DNA from: Acidilobaceae archaeon
Lineage (GTDB): Archaea; Thermoproteota; Thermoprotei_A; Sulfolobales; Acidilobaceae
DNA: 7,570 nt
Assembly (NCBI GenBank): GCA_027057815.1
Contig: JALURD010000259.1
Coordinates: 1 to 7,570 of the forward strand
Direction: 5' to 3'
Below the pieces are notes generated by a model. It was not told where the DNA came from. It saw nothing but the letters and a program-made list of their open reading frames with translations, and did no database searches. A program made the translations under genes and the position numbers. This document shows positions 1 to 6,382 of this stretch, piece after piece; within the stretch, counting starts at the first letter, position 1, and every line of letters begins with the position of its first letter.

Positions 1-413
1 TCACTGGGATCAGGCACGACCTAGTCATAGTAGAGTTCTACGGTCAGTTGGAGGTCCAGCCTAGGCCTAAATGGCTCTGGGAGTTCAGCGGCAAGTTTTC
101 GGGCGCTATCACCATAGCTAACATAACAGACGAGTTCGTGAAAGATATTCATGACTACTACAGGGTAGGCGATATAGTCATAGCCAGGACCCTCAATAGG
201 GGGAACCCGTACCACCTCACCACTAAAGGCCCCCAGTATGGAGTAGTCTTCGCCCAGTGCTCCCGTTGCGGGGCCCCCTTGGAGCCCGTTAACCCTAGGA
301 CCATGAAGTGTCCCAGATGTGGGGCTGTGGAGAAGAGGAAGGTTAGCGTCCTCGCAGGCTCGAAGATCCTATATACCGCGTTGAAGAGGACACTGGCGAT
401 CCCCCACTTCTAG
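1..413 (+). CDS. csl4: Exosome complex RNA-binding subunit Csl4 (5' end cut by window)
   Basis: Csl4 is one of the RNA-binding cap proteins of the archaeal exosome, the cytoplasmic 3'-5' RNA-degrading and tailing complex built on the Rrp41/Rrp42 ring; in archaea it recruits DnaG. The frame is open from the first base, so the start lies upstream and the N-terminal domain is missing; an internal TTG at 48 is not the start. The visible part begins inside the S1 (OB-fold) domain (FSGAITIANITDEFVKDI, then YYRVGDIVIAR and LTTKGPQYGVV) and ends with the C-terminal zinc ribbon, with CSRCG and CPRCG knuckles about 20 residues apart. This domain order is diagnostic of Csl4. The stop at 411-413 lies inside a hairpin that also holds the ribosome binding site of the next gene, which suggests co-expression and translational coupling. 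Identity is secure; only length and start are unknown. Confidence 0.93.
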   Translation, partial: TGIRHDLVIVEFYGQLEVQPRPKWLWEFSGKFSGAITIANITDEFVKDIHDYYRVGDIVIARTLNRGNPYHLTTKGPQYGVVFAQCSRCGAPLEPVNPRTMKCPRCGAVEKRKVSVLAGSKILYTALKRTLAIPHF

Positions 414-430
414 GGGGTGATCTCCCCCTG
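411..430 (+). promoter_or_regulatory. Strong Shine-Dalgarno in a hairpin at the csl4 / DUF2067-like junction
   Basis: GGGGGTGATC at 413-422 can pair over its whole length with the usual archaeal 16S 3' end, with one G in place of A. It begins on the last base of the csl4 TAG stop. The core also pairs with CCCCC at 424-428: A412-G417 with C424-T429 gives a 6-bp stem, plus a T-G pair, around the loop TGATCT. A CTG codon at 428-430 lies 6 nt after the GGTGAT part of the site. The porB-type gene in this window has GGAGGTGAT 5 nt before its ATG, so the geometry is the normal one here. A ribosome terminating on csl4 would open the hairpin. This is a prediction from sequence only. Confidence 0.6.
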
Positions 431-1060
431 CCTTCCCGCTTAAAGAAGAGGACGTTCTCGATTAAGATACCCCCACTGGCGTACGCAGAGCTTGAGAGGT
501 TCCTCGAGAGAGTAGCTGAGGCCGTAAAGTCCTACGGTGCATCCATTAGAGTAGAGGGCGATAGGGTGGTAGTCGAGGTCTACGGACAAGAGTTTATGAT
601 ACGTGAAAGCTGGATCAGGCTGAAGAAACTCCTAGCCGAGTATGCGCCGCCCAGGGGTAAACGCGGCTACTCTCTCCGACTCGTCGCTAAGGAGGTCGGC
701 CTAGCTATACCGGGAGACGTCTTAGCTGTAGTGCTCAAGGAGGAGGGATCCCAGGCACGTTATGAGGGAGGAGACTTTCTCGAGACCGACGCTGAATTCA
801 ATCACGTAGTGGATGCTGCGGCTAGGATTAGGAGGGCCATCGAGGAGGCCCGGTTGCTGGCCTCGACCAGGACTGCTAAGAAGGCCGTCATAGCCGTCGC
901 TGCTTTGACGGGGAGGCCCGTGGCTGAGATTGTAGAGATGGGCCTAGCCTCAGGTCTTCTATCGGAGGATGACGAGGGAAGGATAGTTATTAAGAGGCCG
1001 TGGACCGAGGTTGTCCCGGAGCTGAAGGAGGCTGTGGAGCATGGTGTACGGGGCGCTTAA
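428..1060 (+). CDS. DUF2067-like archaeal protein, probable CTG start
   Basis: About 210 residues, function unknown. It resembles the archaeal DUF2067 family by sequence style and by its place next to csl4 and rpoL; this is a recognition without a database search. From 428 the protein begins MPSRLKKRTFSIKIPP, followed by a helix (AELERFLERVAEAVKSYG) and a strand (IRVEGDRVVVEVYG), a beta-alpha-beta start typical of a nucleic-acid-binding fold. A helical C-terminal half follows (AEFNHVVDAAARIRRAIEEARLLAS), ending in a winged-helix-like stretch. The first canonical start in frame is GTG 566, which would remove the first strand and helix. No ATG, GTG or TTG occurs in frame between the upstream stop at 344 and 566. 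CTG 428 is chosen because of the near-perfect Shine-Dalgarno 6 nt before it. The 3' end overlaps rpoL by 20 nt. Context suggests a role with RNA or transcription. Confidence 0.75.
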   Translation: MPSRLKKRTFSIKIPPLAYAELERFLERVAEAVKSYGASIRVEGDRVVVEVYGQEFMIRESWIRLKKLLAEYAPPRGKRGYSLRLVAKEVGLAIPGDVLAVVLKEEGSQARYEGGDFLETDAEFNHVVDAAARIRRAIEEARLLASTRTAKKAVIAVAALTGRPVAEIVEMGLASGLLSEDDEGRIVIKRPWTEVVPELKEAVEHGVRGA

Positions 1061-1370
1061 GTTTGAAGCTGAACTGGAGACCGACAGAAAGGCTAGGTAC
1101 GTCATAGAAGGCGAGGACCACACTCTAGGTAACCTCCTGGAGAAAACGCTTTCTACCATCAACGGAGTCGTGGTGGCCTACTACGAGTCGCCCCACCCGC
1201 TTGAAAACAAGATAATAGTCTACATAGAGACGGATGGATCCATCAAGCCCAGGGAGGCTCTTAAGAGGGCCTTAGAGAGGATCCTTGAGATGAACGAGGA
1301 GTTCAGGAAGTTGTACCTGGAAAAGCTCCGCGAGAAGGGCGTGGATTACTCAGACTGGGATACACGCTGA
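1041..1370 (+). CDS. rpoL: DNA-directed RNA polymerase subunit L (Rpo11)
   Basis: RpoL pairs with subunit D to form the assembly platform of archaeal RNA polymerase, equivalent to eukaryotic Rpb11 and to one bacterial alpha N-terminal domain. The hallmark appears at residues 21-34: VIEGEDHTLGNLLE. It is followed by VVVAYYESPHPLENKIIVYIETDG, which matches the usual Y-x-x-x-H-P-L core, and then by the long C-terminal dimer helix (PREALKRALERILEMNEEFRKLYLEKLRE). The length of 109 residues is slightly above the usual 90-100, with a short C-terminal tail. ATG 1041 is supported by GGAGG at 1027-1031 at normal spacing. It starts inside the preceding gene (20-nt overlap), so the two are translated from one message. 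Sure call. Confidence 0.96.
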   Translation: MVYGALKFEAELETDRKARYVIEGEDHTLGNLLEKTLSTINGVVVAYYESPHPLENKIIVYIETDGSIKPREALKRALERILEMNEEFRKLYLEKLREKGVDYSDWDTR

Positions 1371-1381
1371 GGTCGCAGGTC

Positions 1382-1702
1382 TTGAAGAGGGAAGCCAGGA
1401 TCCTAGTCTCCTCATCCTCTAATGGATGGGTCGTCGGGCTAGTGGTTAGAGGCCTATCCATCGACGGCTTGGTTGTAGCGAGGAGCTGCGCTGGTGCATG
1501 CTTGGAACTGTCGAGGCTAGGCTATATGGGAGAGCTGAGATACGCCATAGGGCCCTGCACCTGCGGGCTGCCGAAGCCTCCCCAGACGCCCCCCGAGATA
1601 GCAGGCATGAAGACGCTCGCGGACTCAGCAGCAGCGTCCGCCGTGAAGCTGGCCAGGCTAGTTGGGGAGGTCTGCGGAGGCCAAAACCCGCCCCCCAAGT
1701 AG
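1382..1702 (+). CDS. Small Cys-containing protein of unknown function between rpoL and tfs
   Basis: I do not recognise this 106-residue protein. It starts at TTG 1382, 11 nt after the rpoL stop, with a GAGGT ribosome binding site at normal spacing, so it is probably in the same operon. The N-terminal half looks like a small beta-rich domain (ARILVSSSSNGWVVGLVVRG, then IDGLVVARS). Five cysteines are visible: C36 and C40 (SCAGAC), C59 and C61 (PCTCG) and C98. They could form a metal site, but the spacing fits no family I can name. A proline-rich linker (LPKPPQTPPE, about 63-72) precedes an alanine-rich helix (LADSAAASAVKLARLVGEV). The tail NPPPK looks disordered. No signal peptide or membrane segment is evident. 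Overlapping open frames on both strands exist, but this frame has the ribosome binding site, the operon position and typical codon use. Function is open. Confidence 0.7.
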   Translation: MKREARILVSSSSNGWVVGLVVRGLSIDGLVVARSCAGACLELSRLGYMGELRYAIGPCTCGLPKPPQTPPEIAGMKTLADSAAASAVKLARLVGEVCGGQNPPPK

Positions 1703-1705
1703 CAT

Positions 1706-1722
1706 TCTAAACCATTAAAAGC
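1706..1722 (+). promoter_or_regulatory. Candidate TATA-type promoter of tfs
   Basis: The short gap after the preceding stop contains TCTAAACCATTAAAAGC; CATTAAAA at 1713-1720 is TATA-like with an A-rich element just before it. Transcription would start near 1740-1745, about 30 nt before the GTG at 1772 and downstream of the alternative GTG at 1727. This suggests tfs can be transcribed independently of the upstream cluster. It is a pattern match only. Confidence 0.4.
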
Positions 1723-1771
1723 CCCGGTGAGTGCCAAGCGCATAGTTCAGGCAAGAGGGGGTGTAGGTAAG

Positions 1772-2113
1772 GTGAAGTTCTGTCCAAAGTGTGGGTCGAT
1801 ACTAGTGCCACAAGTAATAGAGGGCAAGCGCTACCTGGTATGCCCCTCTTGCGGGTACAAGGAGGAGGTTCAGGGAGGCACGGGCTTTAAGGTCCGCGTG
1901 AAGATCAAGCATAGCCCGAGAGAGAAGCTGGTAGTAGTAAACGCTAACGCAGTACCTCCAACAGCGAGCAAGGTAAAAGGCACAATCAGATGCCCAAAGT
2001 GCGGCCACGACGAGCTCCTGGCTTGGATGCAGCAGACGAGAGCCGCGGATGAGCCTCCCACGAGGTTCTACAGGTGCACTAAGTGTGGTTATACTTGGAG
2101 GGAGTACGCTTGA
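1772..2113 (+). CDS. tfs: Transcription factor S (TFS), RNA polymerase cleavage factor
   Basis: TFS is the archaeal relative of TFIIS and Rpb9. It enters the secondary channel of a backtracked RNA polymerase and stimulates cleavage of the RNA 3' end, which rescues arrested complexes and improves fidelity. The 113-residue protein starts MKFCPKCGS, the usual family N-terminus. The N-terminal zinc ribbon uses C4/C7 and C24/C27. The C-terminal ribbon uses C74/C77 and C102/C105, with the catalytic acidic pair D93-E94 in the motif QTRAADEP. A full set of eight Cys plus DE indicates an active factor, not one of the degenerate paralogues. GTG 1772 is preferred over an in-frame GTG at 1727, because GGGGGTG (1757-1763) sits at normal distance and the 15-residue extension is not family-like. 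Its TGA overlaps the TTG start of the next gene. Confidence 0.95.
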   Translation: MKFCPKCGSILVPQVIEGKRYLVCPSCGYKEEVQGGTGFKVRVKIKHSPREKLVVVNANAVPPTASKVKGTIRCPKCGHDELLAWMQQTRAADEPPTRFYRCTKCGYTWREYA

Positions 2114-2376
2114 CGAAGCCCCAGGGCGGAGACGTCTGTTTTTACATACTAGTCGCTCTTCAAGGTGTTAGAAGGGCCAGGAGAGACCTTGCAGAAGCCA
2201 TTGACAGGACCCCAGCCACCATTTCATCCAAACCCCTCATTGAGGGAGCACTAAAGCTGCTCATGGGAGTATCCAACGCCCTAACAAGAGCCGCCCAAGA
2301 AGGAGGCTGCGACATCTCCAAATACTTCCTCGGCGAAAGCGGAGTCGACCTACAAGAGTCAAGCCCAGATATTTAG
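2110..2376 (+). CDS. Small helical protein of unknown function coupled to tfs
   Basis: I do not recognise this 88-residue protein. It starts at TTG 2110, overlapping the tfs stop by 4 nt (TTGA), with GGAGGGAG (2097-2104) as a strong ribosome binding site; an in-frame GTG at 2083 would lie upstream of this site and inside tfs. The sequence predicts as mainly helical: one long helix through residues 9-32 (CFYILVALQGVRRARRDLAEAID) and a second through about 42-63 (LIEGALKLLMGVSNALTRAAQE), then an acidic tail ending ESSPDI. C10 and C67 are its only cysteines. No membrane segment or known motif is visible. Tight coupling to tfs suggests a related role or simple co-expression. It ends 33 nt before a convergent gene, with no clear terminator in the gap. 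Confidence 0.7.
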   Translation: MTKPQGGDVCFYILVALQGVRRARRDLAEAIDRTPATISSKPLIEGALKLLMGVSNALTRAAQEGGCDISKYFLGESGVDLQESSPDI

Positions 2377-2408
2377 ATCAGTACCCATTACCTCCTAGAT
2401 AGGCCTAG

Positions 2409-2723
2409 TTAGAATCCAAACTTGAAAACCTGAACGTGGCTGAGGCCGCCTATTCGGAGCACACTCTCGGGATCAACGAGGCCCAGCTTCACCGCCTTAT
2501 CGATTACCCTGTCGCCGGCAAGGACTAGCACGTCAGCCTCGACTAGAACCTTTTCAACCTTTTCCTCGTCAACCAGGTCACCTTTATAAAACTCCTCGGA
2601 TACTATTATACCCACCCTAGCATCATCGTCATACGCTGCTTTCCCGAGTACTTCCTCGTCGGCTACCGCAGCCATGACCCCTCCATACGGTAGCTGGTAG
2701 AATTTAACGTAGTACATCCCCAA
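2409..2723 (-). CDS. DUF424 family protein
   Basis: DUF424 proteins (COG2412) are short, near-universal archaeal proteins of unproven function, sometimes labelled as having an RNA-binding-like domain. The 104-residue sequence shows the family pattern: YYVKFYQ at the start, AVADEEVLGKA, a central IIVSEEFYKGDLVDEEKVEKVLVEADVLVLAGDRVIDKAVKLGLVDPESVLRIGG, and a final SHVQVFKF. Two starts are possible, TTG 2723 and ATG 2717. TTG is kept because AGGTG at 2732-2736 has normal spacing to it; ATG would give the more typical MYYVK N-terminus. The upstream minus-strand gene ends 57 nt before it, so the two may be co-transcribed. A perfect 10-bp palindrome, AGCTATAGCT (2768-2777), lies in that gap and could instead serve as a TATA element. 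Family assignment is confident, function is not. Confidence 0.9.
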   Translation of the reverse strand: MGMYYVKFYQLPYGGVMAAVADEEVLGKAAYDDDARVGIIVSEEFYKGDLVDEEKVEKVLVEADVLVLAGDRVIDKAVKLGLVDPESVLRIGGLSHVQVFKFGF

Positions 2724-2780
2724 CCCGGCTACACCTGCTATTCCGTTTCTTTCACATGCCCCCTGAGAGCTATAGCTGTT

Positions 2781-3374
2781 TCAGAGGATCCTCCACATGG
2801 ATCGACGAGCATCGAAGTATACACGGCCGCTTCGCCTCAGCTCGGTGAAAAGCCTCTCGTACCTCCCCATCTGCCTTGCAGCTTCTATGGGATCCGAGGT
2901 CTTCACGGAAGCCAGGAGCGCCACGAACTCCTCATAGGCCCTCCTATCCATGACGGCTATGTCACCCTCCATCTCTATTACGACAGCCCCAACCTCTTCA
3001 GCCTCGGACTTCAACCTTAACGGCCCCAGCCCCAGCTTAGCCTTGGCTTCACTGCCGAGTATGAAGCCCTCCTTAGCTAGGACCTCTGCTAAGTTGGAGC
3101 CTCCCTTGCTTCTATGCCTCTGCCTGACCCTGCCCCCGGCTCCTGAGGATTGAAGCTGCTTGGAGAGCTTCTCCACCTCCGCTTTGAGGGACTCCACTTC
3201 TCTACGCATAGCCTCTATCTCATCGACTATCCTCGAGAGGAACCTAGCTGCAACTTTCTCAGCTGCAAGTTCTGCTGCTCTCTCAGCTATGATTTTATCG
3301 CACTCACCAGCTTTACCTTCAACTGGGCGCCGGCCCCCGCCAAGGTATTCATCTATTCTCCTGCCTTTCCCCAT
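2781..3374 (-). CDS. Coiled-coil protein of unknown function
   Basis: I do not recognise this 197-residue protein. Four parts are visible. Residues 1-22 are a glycine- and arginine-rich head. Residues 24-76 form an alanine-rich helix that becomes a heptad-type coiled coil (IVDEIEAMRREVESLKAEVEKLSKQL), suggesting a dimer or larger oligomer. Residues 77-92 are a basic Gly/Arg linker (RVRQRHRSK) that could touch nucleic acid. Residues 93-197 form a compact alpha/beta domain with a strand pair around VVIEMEGDIAVMD and a C-terminal strand (RVYFDARRSMWRIL). There is no signal peptide or membrane span. ATG 3374 follows GGGG at normal distance. It stands alone or leads into the DUF424 gene downstream. 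Coiled-coil-plus-small-domain proteins of this kind are common orphans in crenarchaea, and context gives no clear function. Confidence 0.75.
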   Translation of the reverse strand: MGKGRRIDEYLGGGRRPVEGKAGECDKIIAERAAELAAEKVAARFLSRIVDEIEAMRREVESLKAEVEKLSKQLQSSGAGGRVRQRHRSKGGSNLAEVLAKEGFILGSEAKAKLGLGPLRLKSEAEEVGAVVIEMEGDIAVMDRRAYEEFVALLASVKTSDPIEAARQMGRYERLFTELRRSGRVYFDARRSMWRIL

Positions 3375-3410
3375 TAACCTGCCCCAATAGGGATCCCTCT
3401 CGGGGGGAGG

Positions 3411-3420
3411 TAGTTAAACC
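3411..3420 (-). promoter_or_regulatory. Candidate TATA element of the coiled-coil gene
   Basis: On the minus strand GGTTTAACTA lies about 40 nt before ATG 3374, placing a transcription start near 3385-3390 with a leader of about 15 nt. A second AT-rich stretch, CTTAAATTCT (minus, 3451-3460), is an alternative further upstream. This is a weak pattern match. Confidence 0.35.
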
Positions 3421-3468
3421 GAGGAGTCTGCTGGATCAGCTTCTTAGCTAAGAATTTAAGTTGAAGCC

Positions 3469-3488
3469 AAAAAGCTGCCGAGCGGCTT
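3469..3488 (-). terminator. Terminator-like hairpin and T-tract after the oxidoreductase operon
   Basis: On the minus strand, 14 nt after the beta-subunit stop, AAGCCGC and GCAGCTT form a 7-position stem with one A-C mismatch and a 3-nt loop (TCG). Its 3' end runs directly into TTTTT (3469-3473). This looks like an intrinsic terminator, and crenarchaeal RNA polymerase also stops on T-tracts alone. It fits the end of the operon, before the separately promoted coiled-coil gene. Confidence 0.5.
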
Positions 3489-3501
3489 GAATGCTAAGTG
3501 G

Positions 3502-4443
3502 CTAGGTTTCTATTACTCTATCCTTGAAGGTGGCTAGGAGGTCGATTATCGGCTTGCCATCGACGTCTATGGGCCTCTTTGCTGGCGGCATGTCGAGGTA
3601 GCCCGGCACAAGCTTTTCTAGCCTCCGCTGGAAGGGCTCTTTGGTCTTGTCTATCATTATAATGCCTAGCGGTATTCGGTCTCCCCACTCCACGGCTTTA
3701 GCTAATATCGCCGGCATCTTCTCCTTGAAGTCCTCCGGCTTGTTAATGTAGGGATCGTAGTCTGGTTCCTCCTCGTCCAGATAATATATCCTCTCCTCGT
3801 ACCACTTAGCAGTCATTATGTTATTGTACGTCGGACACGGCTGGAGCACATCGACTAAGGCGGTTCCTGGATGCTTGATCGCCGCCTTAATCAACTCCTT
3901 CAGCTTATCAGTGTGGTACGCGTAGCCCCTAGCTATGAATGTGAAGCCTGACGCTATTGCTAGCAGAAGTGGGTTGACTGCATCCTGTATGTTAGGCGCC
4001 GTCAGCGCCTTTGTCTGGATCCACGCTGGGAGCGTTGGACCCGCTTGACCCTTTGTAAGACCATATACCGCGTTGTCGTGCATTATTATCGTTATGTCTA
4101 TGTTCCTCCTGCCCACTGCTACGAAGTGGCCCGCACCTATGCCGAGCAAGTCGCCGTCGCCGCTGGTAACTACTACTGTGAGTTCTGGGTTAGCGAGCTT
4201 GATCCCTGTTGCTACTGGTATAGGCCTGCCGTGTATTGTGTGAACCCCGCTTACGTTAACATAGTATGGAGTCCTGCTGCTGCATCCTATACCAGAGACT
4301 AGGACTGTTCGGGCTGGGTCTAAGCCCAGCTCCGCGAATGCTTTGTATATGGCTGTCAGTATTCCGTAGTTACCGCATCCAGGACACCATTGGACCCAGT
4401 TGGGGGTCCTGTATTCCACCCAACTCTTAGCCCTAGACGCCAT
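3502..4443 (-). CDS. 2-oxoacid:ferredoxin oxidoreductase, beta subunit
   Basis: This is the catalytic thiamine diphosphate subunit of the two-subunit archaeal 2-oxoacid:ferredoxin oxidoreductase, which converts pyruvate, 2-oxoglutarate or similar 2-oxoacids plus CoA to acyl-CoA, CO2 and reduced ferredoxin in the cytoplasm. The 313 residues match the usual length. Four cysteines fit the ligands of the single [4Fe-4S] cluster: C20 and C23 (WCPGCGNYG), C54 (GIGCSS) and C203 (LQPCPTYN), matching the published Sulfolobus pattern with a small offset. The thiamine and Mg motif is GDGDLLGIG (95-103) through DNAVYGLTKGQ (123-133), with N124 and the conserved lysine of LTKGQ present. ATG 4443 is preceded by a perfect GGAGGTGAT 5 nt upstream and overlaps the alpha-subunit stop by 11 nt, so the subunits are coupled. 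Substrate preference cannot be read from sequence with certainty. Confidence 0.95.
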   Translation of the reverse strand: MASRAKSWVEYRTPNWVQWCPGCGNYGILTAIYKAFAELGLDPARTVLVSGIGCSSRTPYYVNVSGVHTIHGRPIPVATGIKLANPELTVVVTSGDGDLLGIGAGHFVAVGRRNIDITIIMHDNAVYGLTKGQAGPTLPAWIQTKALTAPNIQDAVNPLLLAIASGFTFIARGYAYHTDKLKELIKAAIKHPGTALVDVLQPCPTYNNIMTAKWYEERIYYLDEEEPDYDPYINKPEDFKEKMPAILAKAVEWGDRIPLGIIMIDKTKEPFQRRLEKLVPGYLDMPPAKRPIDVDGKPIIDLLATFKDRVIET

Positions 4444-6358
4444 CCCTCATCACCTCCAAAGGCGAACCAGTCTCTAGAACTTTGAGGATAGCATTGTAGA
4501 CCTCATGCTCGTGTATTGTGCGGCCGTTAACTTTCCTTATCCTATGATGTACGTCTAAGCCCGTGTACATCTTGACTATACTTGCCAGCTGGTCCATTGC
4601 ATTAGCTTCGATAGAGATTATCTTTTCACTCCCGGCTAGCACGTCAGCTACCTCCCTAGCTGGGAATGGGCTCAGGAGCCTGACCTGGAGGAAGTTGACC
4701 CTAATGCCTTTGGCTTCTAGGGCTTCCATAGCATCAAGTATCGGTCCCTTAGTTGAGCCCCATGAGAGTATAGTTATTTTGGCGTCGGGGTCTCCATGGA
4801 GCACCGCTTTATCCTCCATCGGCAGGTCTTTCAAGACCTTCTCCATCTTCTTCATTCTCTTTTCTATCATTTGCTCTCTTACCACCGGGTCCTCGGTTGC
4901 TACGCCGTCCTCTAAGTGTTCTAGGCTTGTGTTTAGCTGCTTGGCCACGCCCACGGGGGCCCTCGGGCTTATGCCGTCATCGCTGAGCTTGTATCTGACG
5001 TAGTCGTTGCTAGCCGTTGTTAGGAAGCGCCCCCTGCTAATCCTTACATTGCTGACGTCGAAGGGATCTAGCGTCTTTATTGATGAAGCTATTGTTTTGT
5101 CAAGGAGGTGTATTACTGGTGTTTGATATTCCTCGGCCCAGTTGAGGGTCTTTATGGCATCGTAGAAAGCCTCCTCATGGTCGCCGCTTGCCAGAACTAT
5201 CTTCGGGGCGTCTCCGTGGCCCGAGAATATTGAGTGGAGTAAGTCCTGCTGGCCAACCCTTGTGGCCATGCCAGTGCTGGGTCCCGCCCTCTGCCAAACG
5301 GTGATGACCACAGGAACCTCCATCATAACAGCCATGCTTATGGCCTCATTCATGAGGCTTAAACCGGGGCCGCTGGTAGTAGTTGAAGCTCTTGCGCCAG
5401 CTAAAGCCGCCCCAATCGCCATGTTTATAGCTGAAATCTCATCCTCCGTCTGAAAGACTATAACGGGCGCCTTCGCCATTCCAAGCCTTTCAGCGGCCTC
5501 CTTCGTGAGCTGGGCTAGCCTGTGACCCTCCATGTACAGCGCTTCGTCGGCTGCCGGCGTTATTGGGTAGTATGTCTGCACCGTTAAGCCGCCTGCGACT
5601 TTACCCATAGCTACGAAGTCATTGCCCGTCCCAACTATCCTAGTCCTGCCCTTGAATGGCCCGTCAGGCAGCGGGTCGGCTAGGCCATAGTTTTCCTCGA
5701 CGAGCTTGTAGGCGTGCCTCACTGCGACTATGTTAGGCTCTATGACTCTCCTCTTGCCAGCGAAGAACATCTCAATGGCCTTCATGACCTTCTCGGCTTC
5801 AACGCCTAGGAGGGCGAAAGCCGTTGCGACTCCTATGGTGTTTGCTGCCCTTGAAACTGAGACTAGGGGCCTACGGGTTTCTTCTGCCACCTGTTTGACT
5901 ATACTCTTGATTTGTATGCCTACAAGCTTCACCTTCTTGACTTCGGACAGGTAGGAGAGAGCCCCCGCCGCTGAGGCTTCATACCCCATGGATTCTAGCT
6001 TAGCCTTTATCCTCTGCTTCAGTGGCCGCGCCATCGGGGCTATTCTGTCTATCTTGACAGCCTTAGCGGCCTCGTCATATACGAGTATTCCCCCCTCCTT
6101 AACGTCGTCCATGTGTGTTAGGATGCTCTCAGCATCTAAGGCCACTACTGCATCTACCGGGAGTTTAACGCTCCTCGATACCTTGTCACGGGCGCGTAGG
6201 TTGAAGTAGCTATGGGCTCCTATGATGTTACTGTGGTACTCTCTGACGCCATATACGTCGTAGCCTTTGAGGGCTAGAGCCCTCACCGCTACTTGGCCAG
6301 CAGATTCTATGCCGCCACCCTGGGGGCCTCCTATTATCAGCGAGATGTCTACAGCCAA
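4433..6358 (-). CDS. 2-oxoacid:ferredoxin oxidoreductase, fused gamma-alpha subunit
   Basis: Partner of the beta subunit; it carries the CoA-binding and pyrimidine-binding parts of the active site. About 641 residues, the normal size for the fused form. Residues 1 to about 205 are the gamma domain (DISLIIGGPQGGGIESAGQVAV near the start). A linker leads to the alpha domain from about residue 242, which has the signature YPITP at 264-268, then FQTEDEISAINMAIGA, the STTTSGPGLSLMNEAI block and WQRAGPSTGMATR. The C-terminal domain II ends near the motif EANAMDQLASIVKMYTG. The frame is open to GTG 6367, but that codon lies inside the Shine-Dalgarno AAGGGGTG (6365-6372). TTG 6358 (MAVDISL) has the usual spacing and is chosen; GTG 6361 is the alternative. 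It follows the Cys/His-rich gene by about 24 nt and overlaps the beta gene by 11 nt. The protein lacks extra ferredoxin-like Cys clusters, as expected for the archaeal two-subunit type. Confidence 0.95.
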   Translation of the reverse strand: MAVDISLIIGGPQGGGIESAGQVAVRALALKGYDVYGVREYHSNIIGAHSYFNLRARDKVSRSVKLPVDAVVALDAESILTHMDDVKEGGILVYDEAAKAVKIDRIAPMARPLKQRIKAKLESMGYEASAAGALSYLSEVKKVKLVGIQIKSIVKQVAEETRRPLVSVSRAANTIGVATAFALLGVEAEKVMKAIEMFFAGKRRVIEPNIVAVRHAYKLVEENYGLADPLPDGPFKGRTRIVGTGNDFVAMGKVAGGLTVQTYYPITPAADEALYMEGHRLAQLTKEAAERLGMAKAPVIVFQTEDEISAINMAIGAALAGARASTTTSGPGLSLMNEAISMAVMMEVPVVITVWQRAGPSTGMATRVGQQDLLHSIFSGHGDAPKIVLASGDHEEAFYDAIKTLNWAEEYQTPVIHLLDKTIASSIKTLDPFDVSNVRISRGRFLTTASNDYVRYKLSDDGISPRAPVGVAKQLNTSLEHLEDGVATEDPVVREQMIEKRMKKMEKVLKDLPMEDKAVLHGDPDAKITILSWGSTKGPILDAMEALEAKGIRVNFLQVRLLSPFPAREVADVLAGSEKIISIEANAMDQLASIVKMYTGLDVHHRIRKVNGRTIHEHEVYNAILKVLETGSPLEVMRDGV

Positions 6359-6382
6359 CACGCACACCCCTTAAGGGCTAGA

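Noticed and set aside
566..1060. GTG 566 as the start of the DUF2067-like gene
   Set aside because: It has no good ribosome binding site and cuts off a coherent first strand and helix; the strong SD at 413-422 points to 428.
1498..1743. Overlapping open frames on both strands across 1498-1743
   Set aside because: They are antisense or out-of-frame shadows of the gene at 1382, lack ribosome binding sites, and show shadow-like amino acid composition.
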